In this document: one piece after another, positions 1 through 8,617 of the stretch
Position numbering within the stretch: the stretch's first letter is position 1
Layout: each line of letters opens with the position of its first letter
Origin: JAGQOZ01 sp041399205
GTDB taxonomy: Bacteria; Planctomycetota; Planctomycetia; Pirellulales; Pirellulaceae
Assembly: GCA_041399205.1 (NCBI GenBank)
Contig: JAWKTK010000009.1
Location: 186,001 to 250,000, forward strand
Direction: 5' to 3'
DNA: 64,000 bases
Program-made: the position numbers and the translations under genes
The notes under the pieces: model-generated
Databases searched by the model: none
Seen by the model: only the letters and a program-made list of their open reading frames with translations
Told to the model about the DNA's origin: nothing

Positions 1-2235
1 GTCAATCAAGAATGTGCCGTGCAGAGGTTGATTTTCAAAATCATCAAACGCTCGATATTTCTTAAACACGTTCTGTTGCGGATCGCAAGCAATCGGAAAC
101 TGGAACGAACCGCCGAAGTCGGCCAGTGAATCGTTCAGGCTTTCTTTGTCTTCCGTGCTGATGGCAATGATCGATATTCCAGCTCGACCGAATTTTTCCA
201 CTTGCGGTGCAAAGGCATGCAACTGTTCCACGCAATGCAAACAGCCGAATCCCAAATAGAAGATTACAACAACGGGTTTACCCTTATATTGGGAAAGGGA
301 AAACGACTTGCCGAAGTTGTCTTCCAAGCTCCATGTTTCTGCCGGCGAAGGCTGCCAACGAAATGGACCTAGCGAATCCAGGTCGGGCCGATTTCCGACA
401 TCATCCGCTGCCGGCTTCTGGATGCGCCAATCGGCAGCCAATCCCAATTCTTTGGCGATGGGTGCCAAACGCTCGAACGGCGGCACATCCAAGTCAATGT
501 AAGAGGAAACTTCTTGCAGTTGTTCAAATCGCTTTTCGGCTTCTTCTGGCCGTTTCGCCTGCCACAGCAGCTGAATTAAATTGGCCAAGGGAATGGTTTC
601 GTTTTTGTGATTGTCAACGTGCTTTTCCAGATCCTTGATTGCTTCGTCTTGTTGGCCAGCGGCAAATTGGATCTGTGCCTTGTAGCATTTGTCGACTTCG
701 ACCGCCGTCTTGAAGAACTCCAAAGCTTTGTCGAACTGTTGGCTTTCCACTGCCACATAGCCGTGCATTTCGGCAATCGCTTTTTCCAGCTGATTGACGT
801 CTCGTTTCACGTCGCGAATCGCATCGTCGACCAGCTTTTTTGTTTCTTCTTCGTTCTTTTCTTCGGCGGTTGCTGTTTGCTTGGCTTCGGTTTCGGTCAG
901 AGTTTGTTCAGCCTGTTTTTCACATAACTGCGTTTCTAGTTGAGCCAAAAGTTCAGTTCCCTGTTCCCATTTGCCGGATCGGAAATACGCTCGGCCCAGA
1001 TTTCGCAGACGTTTTAGCTGTTCGTCAAAGCGATCTGTCGGTTGCAGATAGGGTGTCTCCGACAACTGAATCAGCTGGTCCCATAGTTCGGCGTCGTTCA
1101 GTACATCCAATAAACGAGCTCGACCATAGAACGAACTGCTGCTGCGTTTGTCGATCATGTTGTAGTCAGGATGACGAGGAAGTTCGACCATGTTCTTGGC
1201 CAAGTCCAGTGCATCGTGGATGCGACCGATGAAGATCATGTTTCGAATACACCATTCGTTGTTGTGCGCAAAATTGTGAATTTGATCCGGTAGCAAACGG
1301 TCTCGCATCATCTGAGCGTGATCGGTTCGCGCGGAAGCTTCTTGTTGCCACACTGCGTCGCCATACCGTTTGACTCGAGAATAAATATGCCCCGGCATGT
1401 GCCACATATGCGCTATGGCCGGTGCGGATTGGCCGCACAACGCGGAAGACGCGAGTGCACGTTCTGGCTTTTCGTAGTCCCACAGGTGAATTCGATAGTG
1501 GTGCACCGGATGCATGGGTTCTACCGCTAAGACTTCTCCAATCAACGCGTCGACTGCTAAGTGGCTGGTGATTTCGACACCATTTTTCCGAGCGTCCCAC
1601 AGATGCAAGGCAATAAACGCTTTGGCCTCAATGTCGTCGGGATATTCGTAAACAATCTTTTCCATGGCCTTGATGTATTTTTCGGACGCCTCCTTTTTCT
1701 TTTCTTGGTCGGTGTTTAGCAAGTCAGAAAGTGCTGTGATATACATACGGACTCGGCCATTCGCCTTGTCTTTCCGTTGGACTGCTTCTTCGCAAAACTT
1801 AACCGCACGCTCTCGATTGTTGGCGTTGGCCATGGCCATGCCCCAGTATGCGGCGGCGCAATCTGGATCCAGAAACGCAGCTTGTCGAAACGAACGTTCC
1901 GCCTCGAAGTACCAGAAGCCGTGTAACTGCCCGACACCTTGATCGATGAACGCCTGAACGTCTTTGACTTTCGAATCCACCGGAAAATGCACGTTACCGG
2001 TGCCGTCCATCAAGAAAGCGGCTTGTCGAGGCCCTTGGTTGAAGGCTTCACCATGGTAGGAATGGCCGGCCAAGACTTCGTCTGTAGTGGCGGCGTCTAC
2101 ATTTTCCGTTTCCACGGATTCGGTCGGTTCTTGGGCAAAGCCGGTAAGCGAACCAAGCAGCAGTCCGGCGATGGCCAACAAGAACGAAACACGATACAAA
2201 CGAAGAACTCGCAATCGAAAGCAAGGCATCATCAT
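1..2235 (-). CDS. Secreted TPR protein with C-terminal redoxin (AhpC/TSA, thioredoxin-fold) domain; 3' end outside window
   Basis: The frame stays open from an ATG at 2235 to base 1, giving 745 residues without a stop, so the C-terminus lies left of the window. The first about 35 residues form a Sec-type signal peptide with a hydrophobic core (LLAIAGLLLGSLTGFA) after a basic start. The middle is a long helical region with TPR-like repeats (for example AAYWGMAMANANNRERAVKF) and a Lys/Glu-rich coiled stretch. From about residue 620 it becomes a thioredoxin-fold peroxiredoxin-like domain. The motif FGCLHC at about 663-668 gives a CxxC pair, and the visible end, GTFLID, is the usual strand after the active site. 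An extracytoplasmic thiol redox or antioxidant role is inferred from the fold only. Three consecutive ATG codons begin the frame; the first is used here. Confidence 0.85.
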   Translation of the reverse strand, partial: MMMPCFRLRVLRLYRVSFLLAIAGLLLGSLTGFAQEPTESVETENVDAATTDEVLAGHSYHGEAFNQGPRQAAFLMDGTGNVHFPVDSKVKDVQAFIDQGVGQLHGFWYFEAERSFRQAAFLDPDCAAAYWGMAMANANNRERAVKFCEEAVQRKDKANGRVRMYITALSDLLNTDQEKKKEASEKYIKAMEKIVYEYPDDIEAKAFIALHLWDARKNGVEITSHLAVDALIGEVLAVEPMHPVHHYRIHLWDYEKPERALASSALCGQSAPAIAHMWHMPGHIYSRVKRYGDAVWQQEASARTDHAQMMRDRLLPDQIHNFAHNNEWCIRNMIFIGRIHDALDLAKNMVELPRHPDYNMIDKRSSSSFYGRARLLDVLNDAELWDQLIQLSETPYLQPTDRFDEQLKRLRNLGRAYFRSGKWEQGTELLAQLETQLCEKQAEQTLTETEAKQTATAEEKNEEETKKLVDDAIRDVKRDVNQLEKAIAEMHGYVAVESQQFDKALEFFKTAVEVDKCYKAQIQFAAGQQDEAIKDLEKHVDNHKNETIPLANLIQLLWQAKRPEEAEKRFEQLQEVSSYIDLDVPPFERLAPIAKELGLAADWRIQKPAADDVGNRPDLDSLGPFRWQPSPAETWSLEDNFGKSFSLSQYKGKPVVVIFYLGFGCLHCVEQLHAFAPQVEKFGRAGISIIAISTEDKESLNDSLADFGGSFQFPIACDPQQNVFKKYRAFDDFENQPLHGTFLID

Positions 2236-2345
2236 GACTCGATAGGAAGGAACGAAACGTCATTGGGCGAGACGCTCCAATGTAACCGCTGTGCGTCGCC
2301 GAGTCACGCGGCTGTTCAGGAATTCATCCATAGTCGGCCGGAATA

Positions 2346-3299
2346 TCACACCCGCTTGGAATTTTCGATCGGCACAGCAACATCCGCTATCGTGTCTTCC
2401 AAGATTTCGGCCACGGACAAGCGTCGTAGACGAGCTTCCGGTTGCAGGATCATGCGGTGCGAAAGTACGGGCAATGCAATACGTTTAACATCGTCCGGCT
2501 GCACGAAGTCTCGTCCGCGAATCGCCGCCATCGCTTGAGATGTGCGAAACAGAGCAATGGTCGCGCGCGGACTCCCGCCGAGCGCAAATTCTTCGCGTTG
2601 CCGAGTGCCGTGGACAATTTCCGTCAAGTAACGCCGCACTTTGTCAGAGACATGCACTTCGCGAATTTGACGTTGGCATTCGAGCAGTTCTTCGGTTCGA
2701 ACCACCGGCTGCAACGAATCAACCGGATGACCGTGCTGTAGTTTTTCCAACAGCAACATCTCTTCTTCCAATGAAGGATAGCCCAAACTGAAACGCATCA
2801 GGAAGCGATCCAATTGCGCCTCCGGTAACGGGAAAGTTCCTTCATGGTCGACCGGATTTTGCGTGGCAATGACCAAGAACGGCGCGTCCAGTGTATGCGT
2901 TACGCCGTCAATGCTGACTCGGGATTCCGCCATTGCCTCCAACAACGCGGCTTGTGTCCGAGGTGTTGTGCGATTGATTTCGTCGGCCAACACGACATTG
3001 GCAAAAATGGGGCCTGCGCGAAATTCAAATTCGGCCGTCTTCTGATTGAAGATGGAGGCGCCGGTAATGTCGGTCGGAAGCAAGTCCGGAGTACATTGAA
3101 TTCGCTTGAAGCGACTACCTACGCTGCTGGCCATCGCACGAGCTAACATCGTCTTAGCCACACCCGGTACGTCTTCCAGCAAAAAATGTCCTTCGCAAAA
3201 CCATGATACCAATGCCAGCACCAGCTGCTGTCGTTTGCCGACAATCACGGTTTCTACATTCGTGATGATTCGTTTGCTCACGTCCGTCACTTGCGACAC
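2346..3299 (-). CDS. MoxR-family AAA+ ATPase
   Basis: This is a cytoplasmic AAA+ ATPase of the MoxR type, a family that acts as a chaperone for complex assembly or maturation, often beside DUF58 and von Willebrand proteins. Visible motifs, counted from the GTG at 3299, are Walker A at about 44-51 (DVPGVAKT), Walker B and following residues at about 104-110 (LADEINR), the sensor-1 stretch IATQNPVDHEG and an arginine-rich C-terminal lid domain. At 317 residues it matches the family. The open frame extends upstream to 3677, but that part has no homology-like character and lies across another gene, so an internal GTG was chosen; AAAGGG precedes 3299. GTG codons at 3290 and 3281 are alternatives. 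No DUF58 or VWA partner is present next to it, so it looks like an orphan MoxR. Confidence 0.88.
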   Translation of the reverse strand: MSQVTDVSKRIITNVETVIVGKRQQLVLALVSWFCEGHFLLEDVPGVAKTMLARAMASSVGSRFKRIQCTPDLLPTDITGASIFNQKTAEFEFRAGPIFANVVLADEINRTTPRTQAALLEAMAESRVSIDGVTHTLDAPFLVIATQNPVDHEGTFPLPEAQLDRFLMRFSLGYPSLEEEMLLLEKLQHGHPVDSLQPVVRTEELLECQRQIREVHVSDKVRRYLTEIVHGTRQREEFALGGSPRATIALFRTSQAMAAIRGRDFVQPDDVKRIALPVLSHRMILQPEARLRRLSVAEILEDTIADVAVPIENSKRV

Positions 3300-3472
3300 G
3301 GTTTTCCCTTTGTCTCTGCTTGCTAGCGCTTCTAACCTGATATCAGCATACGGCAAAGTCGATTCGCACTGCAACTTTTCTTGAAATTCCTCTTGGCGTT
3401 CTAACTCGAGCTTGTTAGGCTTCGCGCCGATATCGCTCCAGAAGTGGCAATGGCTCGAAAGGAACCGATCCA

Positions 3473-4162
3473 ATGACAACTCGTTCAAAATCCTGGTGTT
3501 CAATCTGTTTGCGAATGTTTGCACTGGTGATCGCGCTGGTAGGACCGGCCAGCGTTCTTGCCGAACCAATCTTGCTGAGCGAATTAATTCAAAGCAACGG
3601 GCACGTTGTGTCCGGTAACAGTCGGTTTGATCAGTTTGCCGTTTTGCAAACTGGCGAAATGCCGTTTCCCGACGCAATTAACGTAATGCCAATTCAAGAC
3701 GCCAACGGAAATTTTGGCATTCGGTTTCAAGGCGGCTTTGTGGATGGGGCGGCGCCGGGACCGTCCGAACTGACCATTTCCTATCGAGCGACCGTGTTGG
3801 ACGAAAGCCAAGGGCTATTCACCGGATTGCAACTGGCAGGCAATGCCGTTGCCGTCGGGCAGGCCACCGTAGAAGTCCACGTGGATCTGATGGGCGCGAA
3901 TCTCAGCGAACCATTGACCATCTACGACGATGCGGAAGCTGGCACAATGCTCTTGAATTCGGCCATGATTCATCCCAGTGTCAGTGGAGCTAATATCGAC
4001 CTGTTTGTGTCGGCCGAATCTAAGACGCCTCTTGCCGCAGGTACGCTTTCGTTTATCGACATGACATTCCAGCAAACACATATGCCCGAACCAAATCATC
4101 TGCGACCGTTGGTGATACTGGGAGCTTTGTTTCTGTTGCAGCGAAGAAGACGCCGCTGTTAG
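3473..4162 (+). CDS. Small secreted PEP-CTERM protein
   Basis: The 229-residue product starts with a signal peptide (basic residues, then MFALVIALVGPASVLA). It ends with a typical PEP-CTERM sorting tail: PEP at about 205-207, a hydrophobic segment (LVILGALFLL), then a run of arginines. PEP-CTERM proteins are exported and processed by an exosortase. The 170-residue middle looks like beta-strand-rich extracellular sequence and resembles no enzyme family I can name. The ATG at 3473 fits the signal peptide start. It diverges from the moxR gene and converges on the ABC permease, with 26 bases between the two stops. Function is unknown; an exopolysaccharide-matrix association is only suggested by the sorting class. 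Confidence 0.75.
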   Translation: MTTRSKSWCSICLRMFALVIALVGPASVLAEPILLSELIQSNGHVVSGNSRFDQFAVLQTGEMPFPDAINVMPIQDANGNFGIRFQGGFVDGAAPGPSELTISYRATVLDESQGLFTGLQLAGNAVAVGQATVEVHVDLMGANLSEPLTIYDDAEAGTMLLNSAMIHPSVSGANIDLFVSAESKTPLAAGTLSFIDMTFQQTHMPEPNHLRPLVILGALFLLQRRRRRC

Positions 4163-4188
4163 ATTTTCACTTCAACGCATGGCTAATT

Positions 4189-5790
4189 TCAATCTTCGTA
4201 CTGCAGCAATTTGGCAATCCCGACGGCGACGATAGTTACCAGGATAGCCACCGCCAAGCATAGTCCGGCCAAACGATCTTCTACGCCGTAGTGCACCAAG
4301 TTGAAGATGCGAATGGAAAGTGTCATTACTCCGGGTGGCACGGCCAAGATGGTTGCCGAAAGGTCTGAAAATGCCACTGTCGTCGCAATCAACCAGGCCG
4401 CTATCAGCGAAGGCAATATTTGTGGTAAAGCAACTTGTGCCAGTGTTCGCCGAGATGAAAGGCCCAGCAATTCAGCTTGTTCAAAAATAGACCGATCTAA
4501 AGCTTGCCAAGCCATGCTCGTGACCAGATAGGCCAAGGGAAAGCTGCGAGTTACCAACGCCAACACCGGCGCAAAAATGGTTTGGTCATACAAGAAATGC
4601 GCTGCTGAAAACGGCAAATGATTCAGGCACCAACCAATCGACAAGGCCAGCACGGGGCCGGGTACCGCCAATCCCACCATGATCAGCGGCCACGCCATCC
4701 ATTGGCTTGCCGAATACCTACGACTGCCAACCAACGCTATGGATAAGCCGGTTACCAATAACGCAGTCGTAGAACAAAGCAGAAAGCTCCACCCAAATTC
4801 GTCGGCGTACCGTACAGGGCTGGAAATGACATTTTCGATCAACTTGGTTCCCTGCCACGTTCGAATTCGACCTTCATCGCCGTCGGTGACTTGAATGCCT
4901 GCCTTCACCACCAAGCCGGAAATGGGAACCACCGTCAGCCCGCACCAGAGAACCAGCAGTGTCAGCCAGGCGATCCATTTCGTACGATGCAGTTGAAACG
5001 CCAGTGGTCTGCGGTGACTGAACTGTTGTTGAACCTTCCAGGTCTGGGACAGCAATGGGCGAAGGCAACATAATAGGCAAATCATCAGCAACACGGCGGG
5101 AACGGTCCTGGCTTGTGCCTCCAGTAACCCGTCTCCTAACGCAAATCCGGTGTAGACTTCTTCTGCGAAGGTGCGAATCTGGTATACGTCCGTGACCGTG
5201 ATTTCCGTGGCGGTGGTAACCATAATCCATAACGTGGCTAAGCCACACCACGGTGCCAGTAAAGGCAGCAGCAACTGGAATAGGATGTTGGATGACTTGT
5301 TTTGCAGCGCCATCGCGTCTACCAGTTGGCCATCCATTTGTCTCAGTCCCAGTGACAATAACATGACAGTCCAAGGAACTGCACACGCGGCATGCACTAC
5401 CACGGCGCCGGTCCAGCCGGACAGTACCGCCCACGTTCCGTTGTCTAGGATGGTGTTCGAAATCCAGCCCTGCAGGCCAAACGTGGCGTCCCACGCAGCA
5501 ACTTGCAGATAGACGGGCGTAAAGAACAGCGCCACCATCGACAGCCAAAAGATTCGCTTGCCGGGCAGGTCGGCCACATGTAACAACAATGCTATGGCCA
5601 ATCCAATGGGTACGGCTACCAAGCTGGTTAGCAGACCCAGCCGAATTGTATTCGCCAGCAATTCAAGCGAACGTGGTTCCAGAAACGGCACAAGGCCCAT
5701 TCGGCCAGCAACATAGACCAACACGATCACCGTCGGTGCGAACCAACCAGTCCAGTTGTATCGGCGCGGTTTTAACGATTGTTCGGCCAT
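4189..5790 (-). CDS. ABC transporter permease, fused two-domain (iron/phosphonate FbpB-like)
   Basis: This 533-residue polytopic inner-membrane protein has about twelve hydrophobic segments and two copies of the binding-protein-dependent permease domain. The first has an ATP-binding-subunit contact loop near residues 155-190 (DAMALQNKSSNILFQLLLPL). The second is clearer near 430-460 (EQAELLGLSSRRTLAQVALP), the EAA-type loop. Two fused permease domains are typical of ferric-iron (FbpB/SfuB), thiamine and 2-aminoethylphosphonate importers. Neither a periplasmic binding protein nor an ATPase gene is adjacent, so the substrate cannot be told from context. The start at 5790 is the only ATG before the first membrane segment; the upstream bases show only a weak purine stretch. 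The first domain's loop is degenerate. Confidence 0.85.
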   Translation of the reverse strand: MAEQSLKPRRYNWTGWFAPTVIVLVYVAGRMGLVPFLEPRSLELLANTIRLGLLTSLVAVPIGLAIALLLHVADLPGKRIFWLSMVALFFTPVYLQVAAWDATFGLQGWISNTILDNGTWAVLSGWTGAVVVHAACAVPWTVMLLSLGLRQMDGQLVDAMALQNKSSNILFQLLLPLLAPWCGLATLWIMVTTATEITVTDVYQIRTFAEEVYTGFALGDGLLEAQARTVPAVLLMICLLCCLRPLLSQTWKVQQQFSHRRPLAFQLHRTKWIAWLTLLVLWCGLTVVPISGLVVKAGIQVTDGDEGRIRTWQGTKLIENVISSPVRYADEFGWSFLLCSTTALLVTGLSIALVGSRRYSASQWMAWPLIMVGLAVPGPVLALSIGWCLNHLPFSAAHFLYDQTIFAPVLALVTRSFPLAYLVTSMAWQALDRSIFEQAELLGLSSRRTLAQVALPQILPSLIAAWLIATTVAFSDLSATILAVPPGVMTLSIRIFNLVHYGVEDRLAGLCLAVAILVTIVAVGIAKLLQYED

Positions 5791-6038
5791 GACAGATGAG
5801 TTGGGGGACGATGATTCGCGAATGAACCGCTTTCAGTTCGATCCGCGGCATAAATGCCACATTACAAACGGGCTTGGAAATTAGCGTGAACGAAACGGTA
5901 AAGGCAACGGTGAGCTACATTTTAGTCGTAGCTGGAGCGAGTAACTAGCGACGTAACCACGTCGTAAACGCCAATCATCGTGTCTTGTTGAATCCCAAAA
6001 ATATCTAGTCATCGGCATTGCCGCGAGCTCATTCAACT

Positions 6039-7082
6039 ATGCCCGCAAAACGCTTTTGCACCTTGTTTTTCAGCATCACGGCCGCCGCGTTCGTCGGCAT
6101 TGCGATGCTGAATTTCTTGGTTGATCCATATGCGCAGTATTCGCCAGAAATGCTCAGACCGTTGGTGCAGACTTCTCGAGCTGAAAAAGTGGCGCTGTTC
6201 CGTAAGTTGCCCGCGCCACCAGAGGGTTTGATTCTGGGGTCGTCGCGAGTGCTGAAGTTCGAACCAGACTATTTGCATGAAAAGACCGGTTTGCGATTTT
6301 TCAACGCTGGAGTCAACTACGCGAAATCCGAAGACCATTTGGCGTTGGTGCGATACTTTGAAAACGAACATCACGTCCGACCTCGAATGATTGTCTTGGG
6401 CTTAGATCTCAGCAGTTTTTCCGATGGCAATCCCATTGACGCTCGGCTGCTAAGCGACCCCTGTCTGTCGCCGCAATTGAAGGACGTCGTTCCACTGGAG
6501 CAGCGTGTTCATCGCTGGAAGGAACTGCTAAGTTGGCAGCAAACCAAGAATTCGATCAAGTCCATAAAACTGGCGGTGACTCAATCTTATCCTCAGCAGG
6601 ACGCAGAATCGTTTCGTCCCGACGGCTTGTTGGTTTATCACGAACGAGAAGCTCAGCTGTCCCAAGGTACTTACGACTTTGACGCGGCACTTGCGTACAA
6701 TCAAAACGAATACCAGCAGCTTTATCGTGGTTTCGACCGGCTGTCATTGCTGCGCTGCAGACGCTTTGAACGCTTGGCTGAACATTGCCGTCAACAGCAG
6801 ATTGCGTTGTATGTCTTTCTGACGCCCATGCATCCCGAATTGCTGGAATATATTCGTGATTGTTCGACGTTTGATCAGCGCCGAACGCAAATGGTGCGGT
6901 ATCTGGAGATTGCTGCCGAGCGTTATGGGTATTCGTTTGTCGACTTCAGTGACATTCGTTCGTTCCAAGGTTCGCCAGAACTGTTTGTGGACGGCATTCA
7001 TCCGCTGGAACCGAATACTCGCCGCATGATTGACATTTTGGTTCAAACTGGCCCCAAGAAACATCAATATGCTGTTCAATAG
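6039..7082 (+). CDS. Membrane-anchored SGNH/AlgJ-like protein, partner of the MBOAT acyltransferase
   Basis: The 347-residue product has one N-terminal membrane anchor or signal (FFSITAAAFVGIAMLNFLV) followed by a periplasmic domain. GSSRVLKF near residue 68 resembles the block-I serine motif of SGNH hydrolases. DGIHP near 321 resembles block V, where Asp and His complete the triad. AlgJ/AlgX-type proteins of this shape work with an MBOAT protein in O-acetylating exopolysaccharides. Here the MBOAT gene overlaps this gene's end by 14 bases, strongly suggesting translational coupling and a joint job. The frame is open from a TTG at 6018, but the ATG at 6039 places the start just before the signal. 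I cannot say which polysaccharide is modified. Confidence 0.75.
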   Translation: MPAKRFCTLFFSITAAAFVGIAMLNFLVDPYAQYSPEMLRPLVQTSRAEKVALFRKLPAPPEGLILGSSRVLKFEPDYLHEKTGLRFFNAGVNYAKSEDHLALVRYFENEHHVRPRMIVLGLDLSSFSDGNPIDARLLSDPCLSPQLKDVVPLEQRVHRWKELLSWQQTKNSIKSIKLAVTQSYPQQDAESFRPDGLLVYHEREAQLSQGTYDFDAALAYNQNEYQQLYRGFDRLSLLRCRRFERLAEHCRQQQIALYVFLTPMHPELLEYIRDCSTFDQRRTQMVRYLEIAAERYGYSFVDFSDIRSFQGSPELFVDGIHPLEPNTRRMIDILVQTGPKKHQYAVQ

Positions 7083-8466
7083 CTACTTCTTCCTATTCGC
7101 GTTCTTGCCAATCGTGCTGCTGTTGTGGTGGTCGCCACAGATTCGACTGAGTGGACGATTAGGACTGTTGGTCTTGGCCAGCTACCTGTTTTACGGCTGG
7201 TGGGACTATCGCTTTGTGTCGTTGCTGATGTTGTCGACGTTAGTGGATTATGTTGCTGGAAAACGCTTGTTCGAAAGCCAGACGCAGACCGCTCGGCGCT
7301 TTTATCTGCTGGTGTCGATGTTTTCGAACTTGGGTCTGTTGGCGTTTTTCAAGTACTGCGGGTTCTTTGCATCTTCCTGGAACACCATTGTCGACTGGCT
7401 GCGGATGGGTGGCGCCATGCCCATTCCAGAAATAATTCTGCCGGTGGGCATTTCGTTTTACACGTTTCAAACGATGAGCTACAGCATTGATATCTACCGC
7501 CATCAAGCGAAACCAGCGTGTAGTTTGCTCCATTTTGCGGCCTATGTTTCGCTGTTTCCGCAGCTGATTGCTGGACCGATTGTGCGCTACAGCGACGTGG
7601 AAGAACAATTGCGGAGCATTGCCAAATCGCCGAATTGGGATCTATTCGCAGCGGGGATCTTCTTTTTCGTATGCGGAATGGCTCAGAAAATTCTCCTGGC
7701 CGATTCCATCGCCGCTAAGGTGAATCCGCTGTGGGCCGACACGGCCAATCTGCAATTGATCACCGCCTGGTATGCCATTTTGGGTTATACCTGCCAGCTG
7801 TACTTTGATTTCTGCGGCTACAGCAACATGGCGGTTGGCTTGGGGTACATGCTTGGTTTTCGGTTTCCACAGAATTTCGATTCACCTTACAAATCAGCCA
7901 ATATCGCCGAATTTTGGCGGCGGTGGCACATGACGCTGTCGTTCTGGTTGCGAGACTATTTATTCATTCCACTGGGCGGCAGCCGACTCGGTCACTTGTT
8001 CACCTTACGTAATCTGATGATTGTGATGCTGTTAGGCGGGCTGTGGCATGGAGCGGGGTGGACGTTTGTGCTGTGGGGCGCGTATCACGGTCTGTTGCTG
8101 GTGATTCACAACGTATTTCGTACAACACACTTTCGGTTTCCCACTTGGCTTTCCATTCCGATCACATTTCTGGCGGTGCTTGTGGGTTGGGTCTTGTTCC
8201 GTGCGACGAATTTGCACGAAGCGATTTCCGTCTACGCTTCGCTGATAGGCCTACGAGGCATCGAATTGCTCGCTTGGCAGGCGTCGGGCGGATGGTTCGC
8301 TTGGGGCCTATTGAGTGTATTGCTAACAATAGTGTTTGCGATGCACAATCTGTGGCAAATTCGCTTCCGTCCATCGTTGCCCTATGTGATGGCTCTGGCT
8401 GTCTGTTTTGTTGCCTGTGTTCTGCGGTTCGATGCAGAAAGTCCCTTCTTATATTTTCAGTTCTAG
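7069..8466 (+). CDS. MBOAT-family membrane-bound O-acyltransferase (AlgI-like)
   Basis: The 465-residue polytopic membrane protein belongs to the MBOAT superfamily, which moves acyl groups (usually acetyl) across or within the membrane onto polysaccharides such as alginate. Recognisable blocks are GWWDYRF in the first third, PVGISFYTFQTMSY near 125-138, the PQLIAGPIVRY block near 165, EFWRRWHMTLSFWLRDY in the middle and the conserved histidine in GGLWHGAGWTF. Length and order fit AlgI/DltB-like proteins. ATG 7069, preceding MLFNSYFFLF, is the usual start of this family; it overlaps the upstream SGNH-like gene by 14 bases. An upstream in-frame extension to 7030 would lie inside that gene and was not used. 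Confidence 0.9.
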   Translation: MLFNSYFFLFAFLPIVLLLWWSPQIRLSGRLGLLVLASYLFYGWWDYRFVSLLMLSTLVDYVAGKRLFESQTQTARRFYLLVSMFSNLGLLAFFKYCGFFASSWNTIVDWLRMGGAMPIPEIILPVGISFYTFQTMSYSIDIYRHQAKPACSLLHFAAYVSLFPQLIAGPIVRYSDVEEQLRSIAKSPNWDLFAAGIFFFVCGMAQKILLADSIAAKVNPLWADTANLQLITAWYAILGYTCQLYFDFCGYSNMAVGLGYMLGFRFPQNFDSPYKSANIAEFWRRWHMTLSFWLRDYLFIPLGGSRLGHLFTLRNLMIVMLLGGLWHGAGWTFVLWGAYHGLLLVIHNVFRTTHFRFPTWLSIPITFLAVLVGWVLFRATNLHEAISVYASLIGLRGIELLAWQASGGWFAWGLLSVLLTIVFAMHNLWQIRFRPSLPYVMALAVCFVACVLRFDAESPFLYFQF

Positions 8467-8548
8467 AAGATCGCTGTGCTGCGGTTTTCTTGTTCGCTGC
8501 CACTTTCGAGTCCGTCAGGACCGAGTGACAACAGCGCGGGGACGCTGC

Positions 8549-8587
8549 AAAAAAAGCCTCCGGTCTTGATCGGACCGAAGGCTTTTT
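8549..8587. terminator. Bidirectional Rho-independent terminator
   Basis: A stem of 15 bases per arm with one mismatch (AAAAAGCCTCCGGTC against GACCGAAGGCTTTTT) surrounds a six-base loop. The plus strand ends in a T run and, because of the matching A run, so does the minus strand. It sits between the stop of the MBOAT gene (+) and the stop of the PEP-CTERM/dockerin gene (-), where a shared terminator is expected. Confidence 0.85.
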
Positions 8588-8617
8588 GATGTTACGGCTC
8601 AAACGAATATGCGTTCG

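Noticed and set aside
3300..3677. N-terminal extension of the MoxR frame
   Set aside because: It overlaps the divergent PEP-CTERM gene, has no MoxR-like content and would make the protein far longer than the family.
4874..5548. Long minus-strand frame inside the permease gene
   Set aside because: It is an out-of-frame shadow of the permease; composition is basic and low in hydrophobic pattern.
5880..6010. GTAGCTGGAGCGAGTAACT-like words upstream of the SGNH gene as a mobile element
   Set aside because: The stretch shows only short partial symmetry and no second copy was seen in the window.
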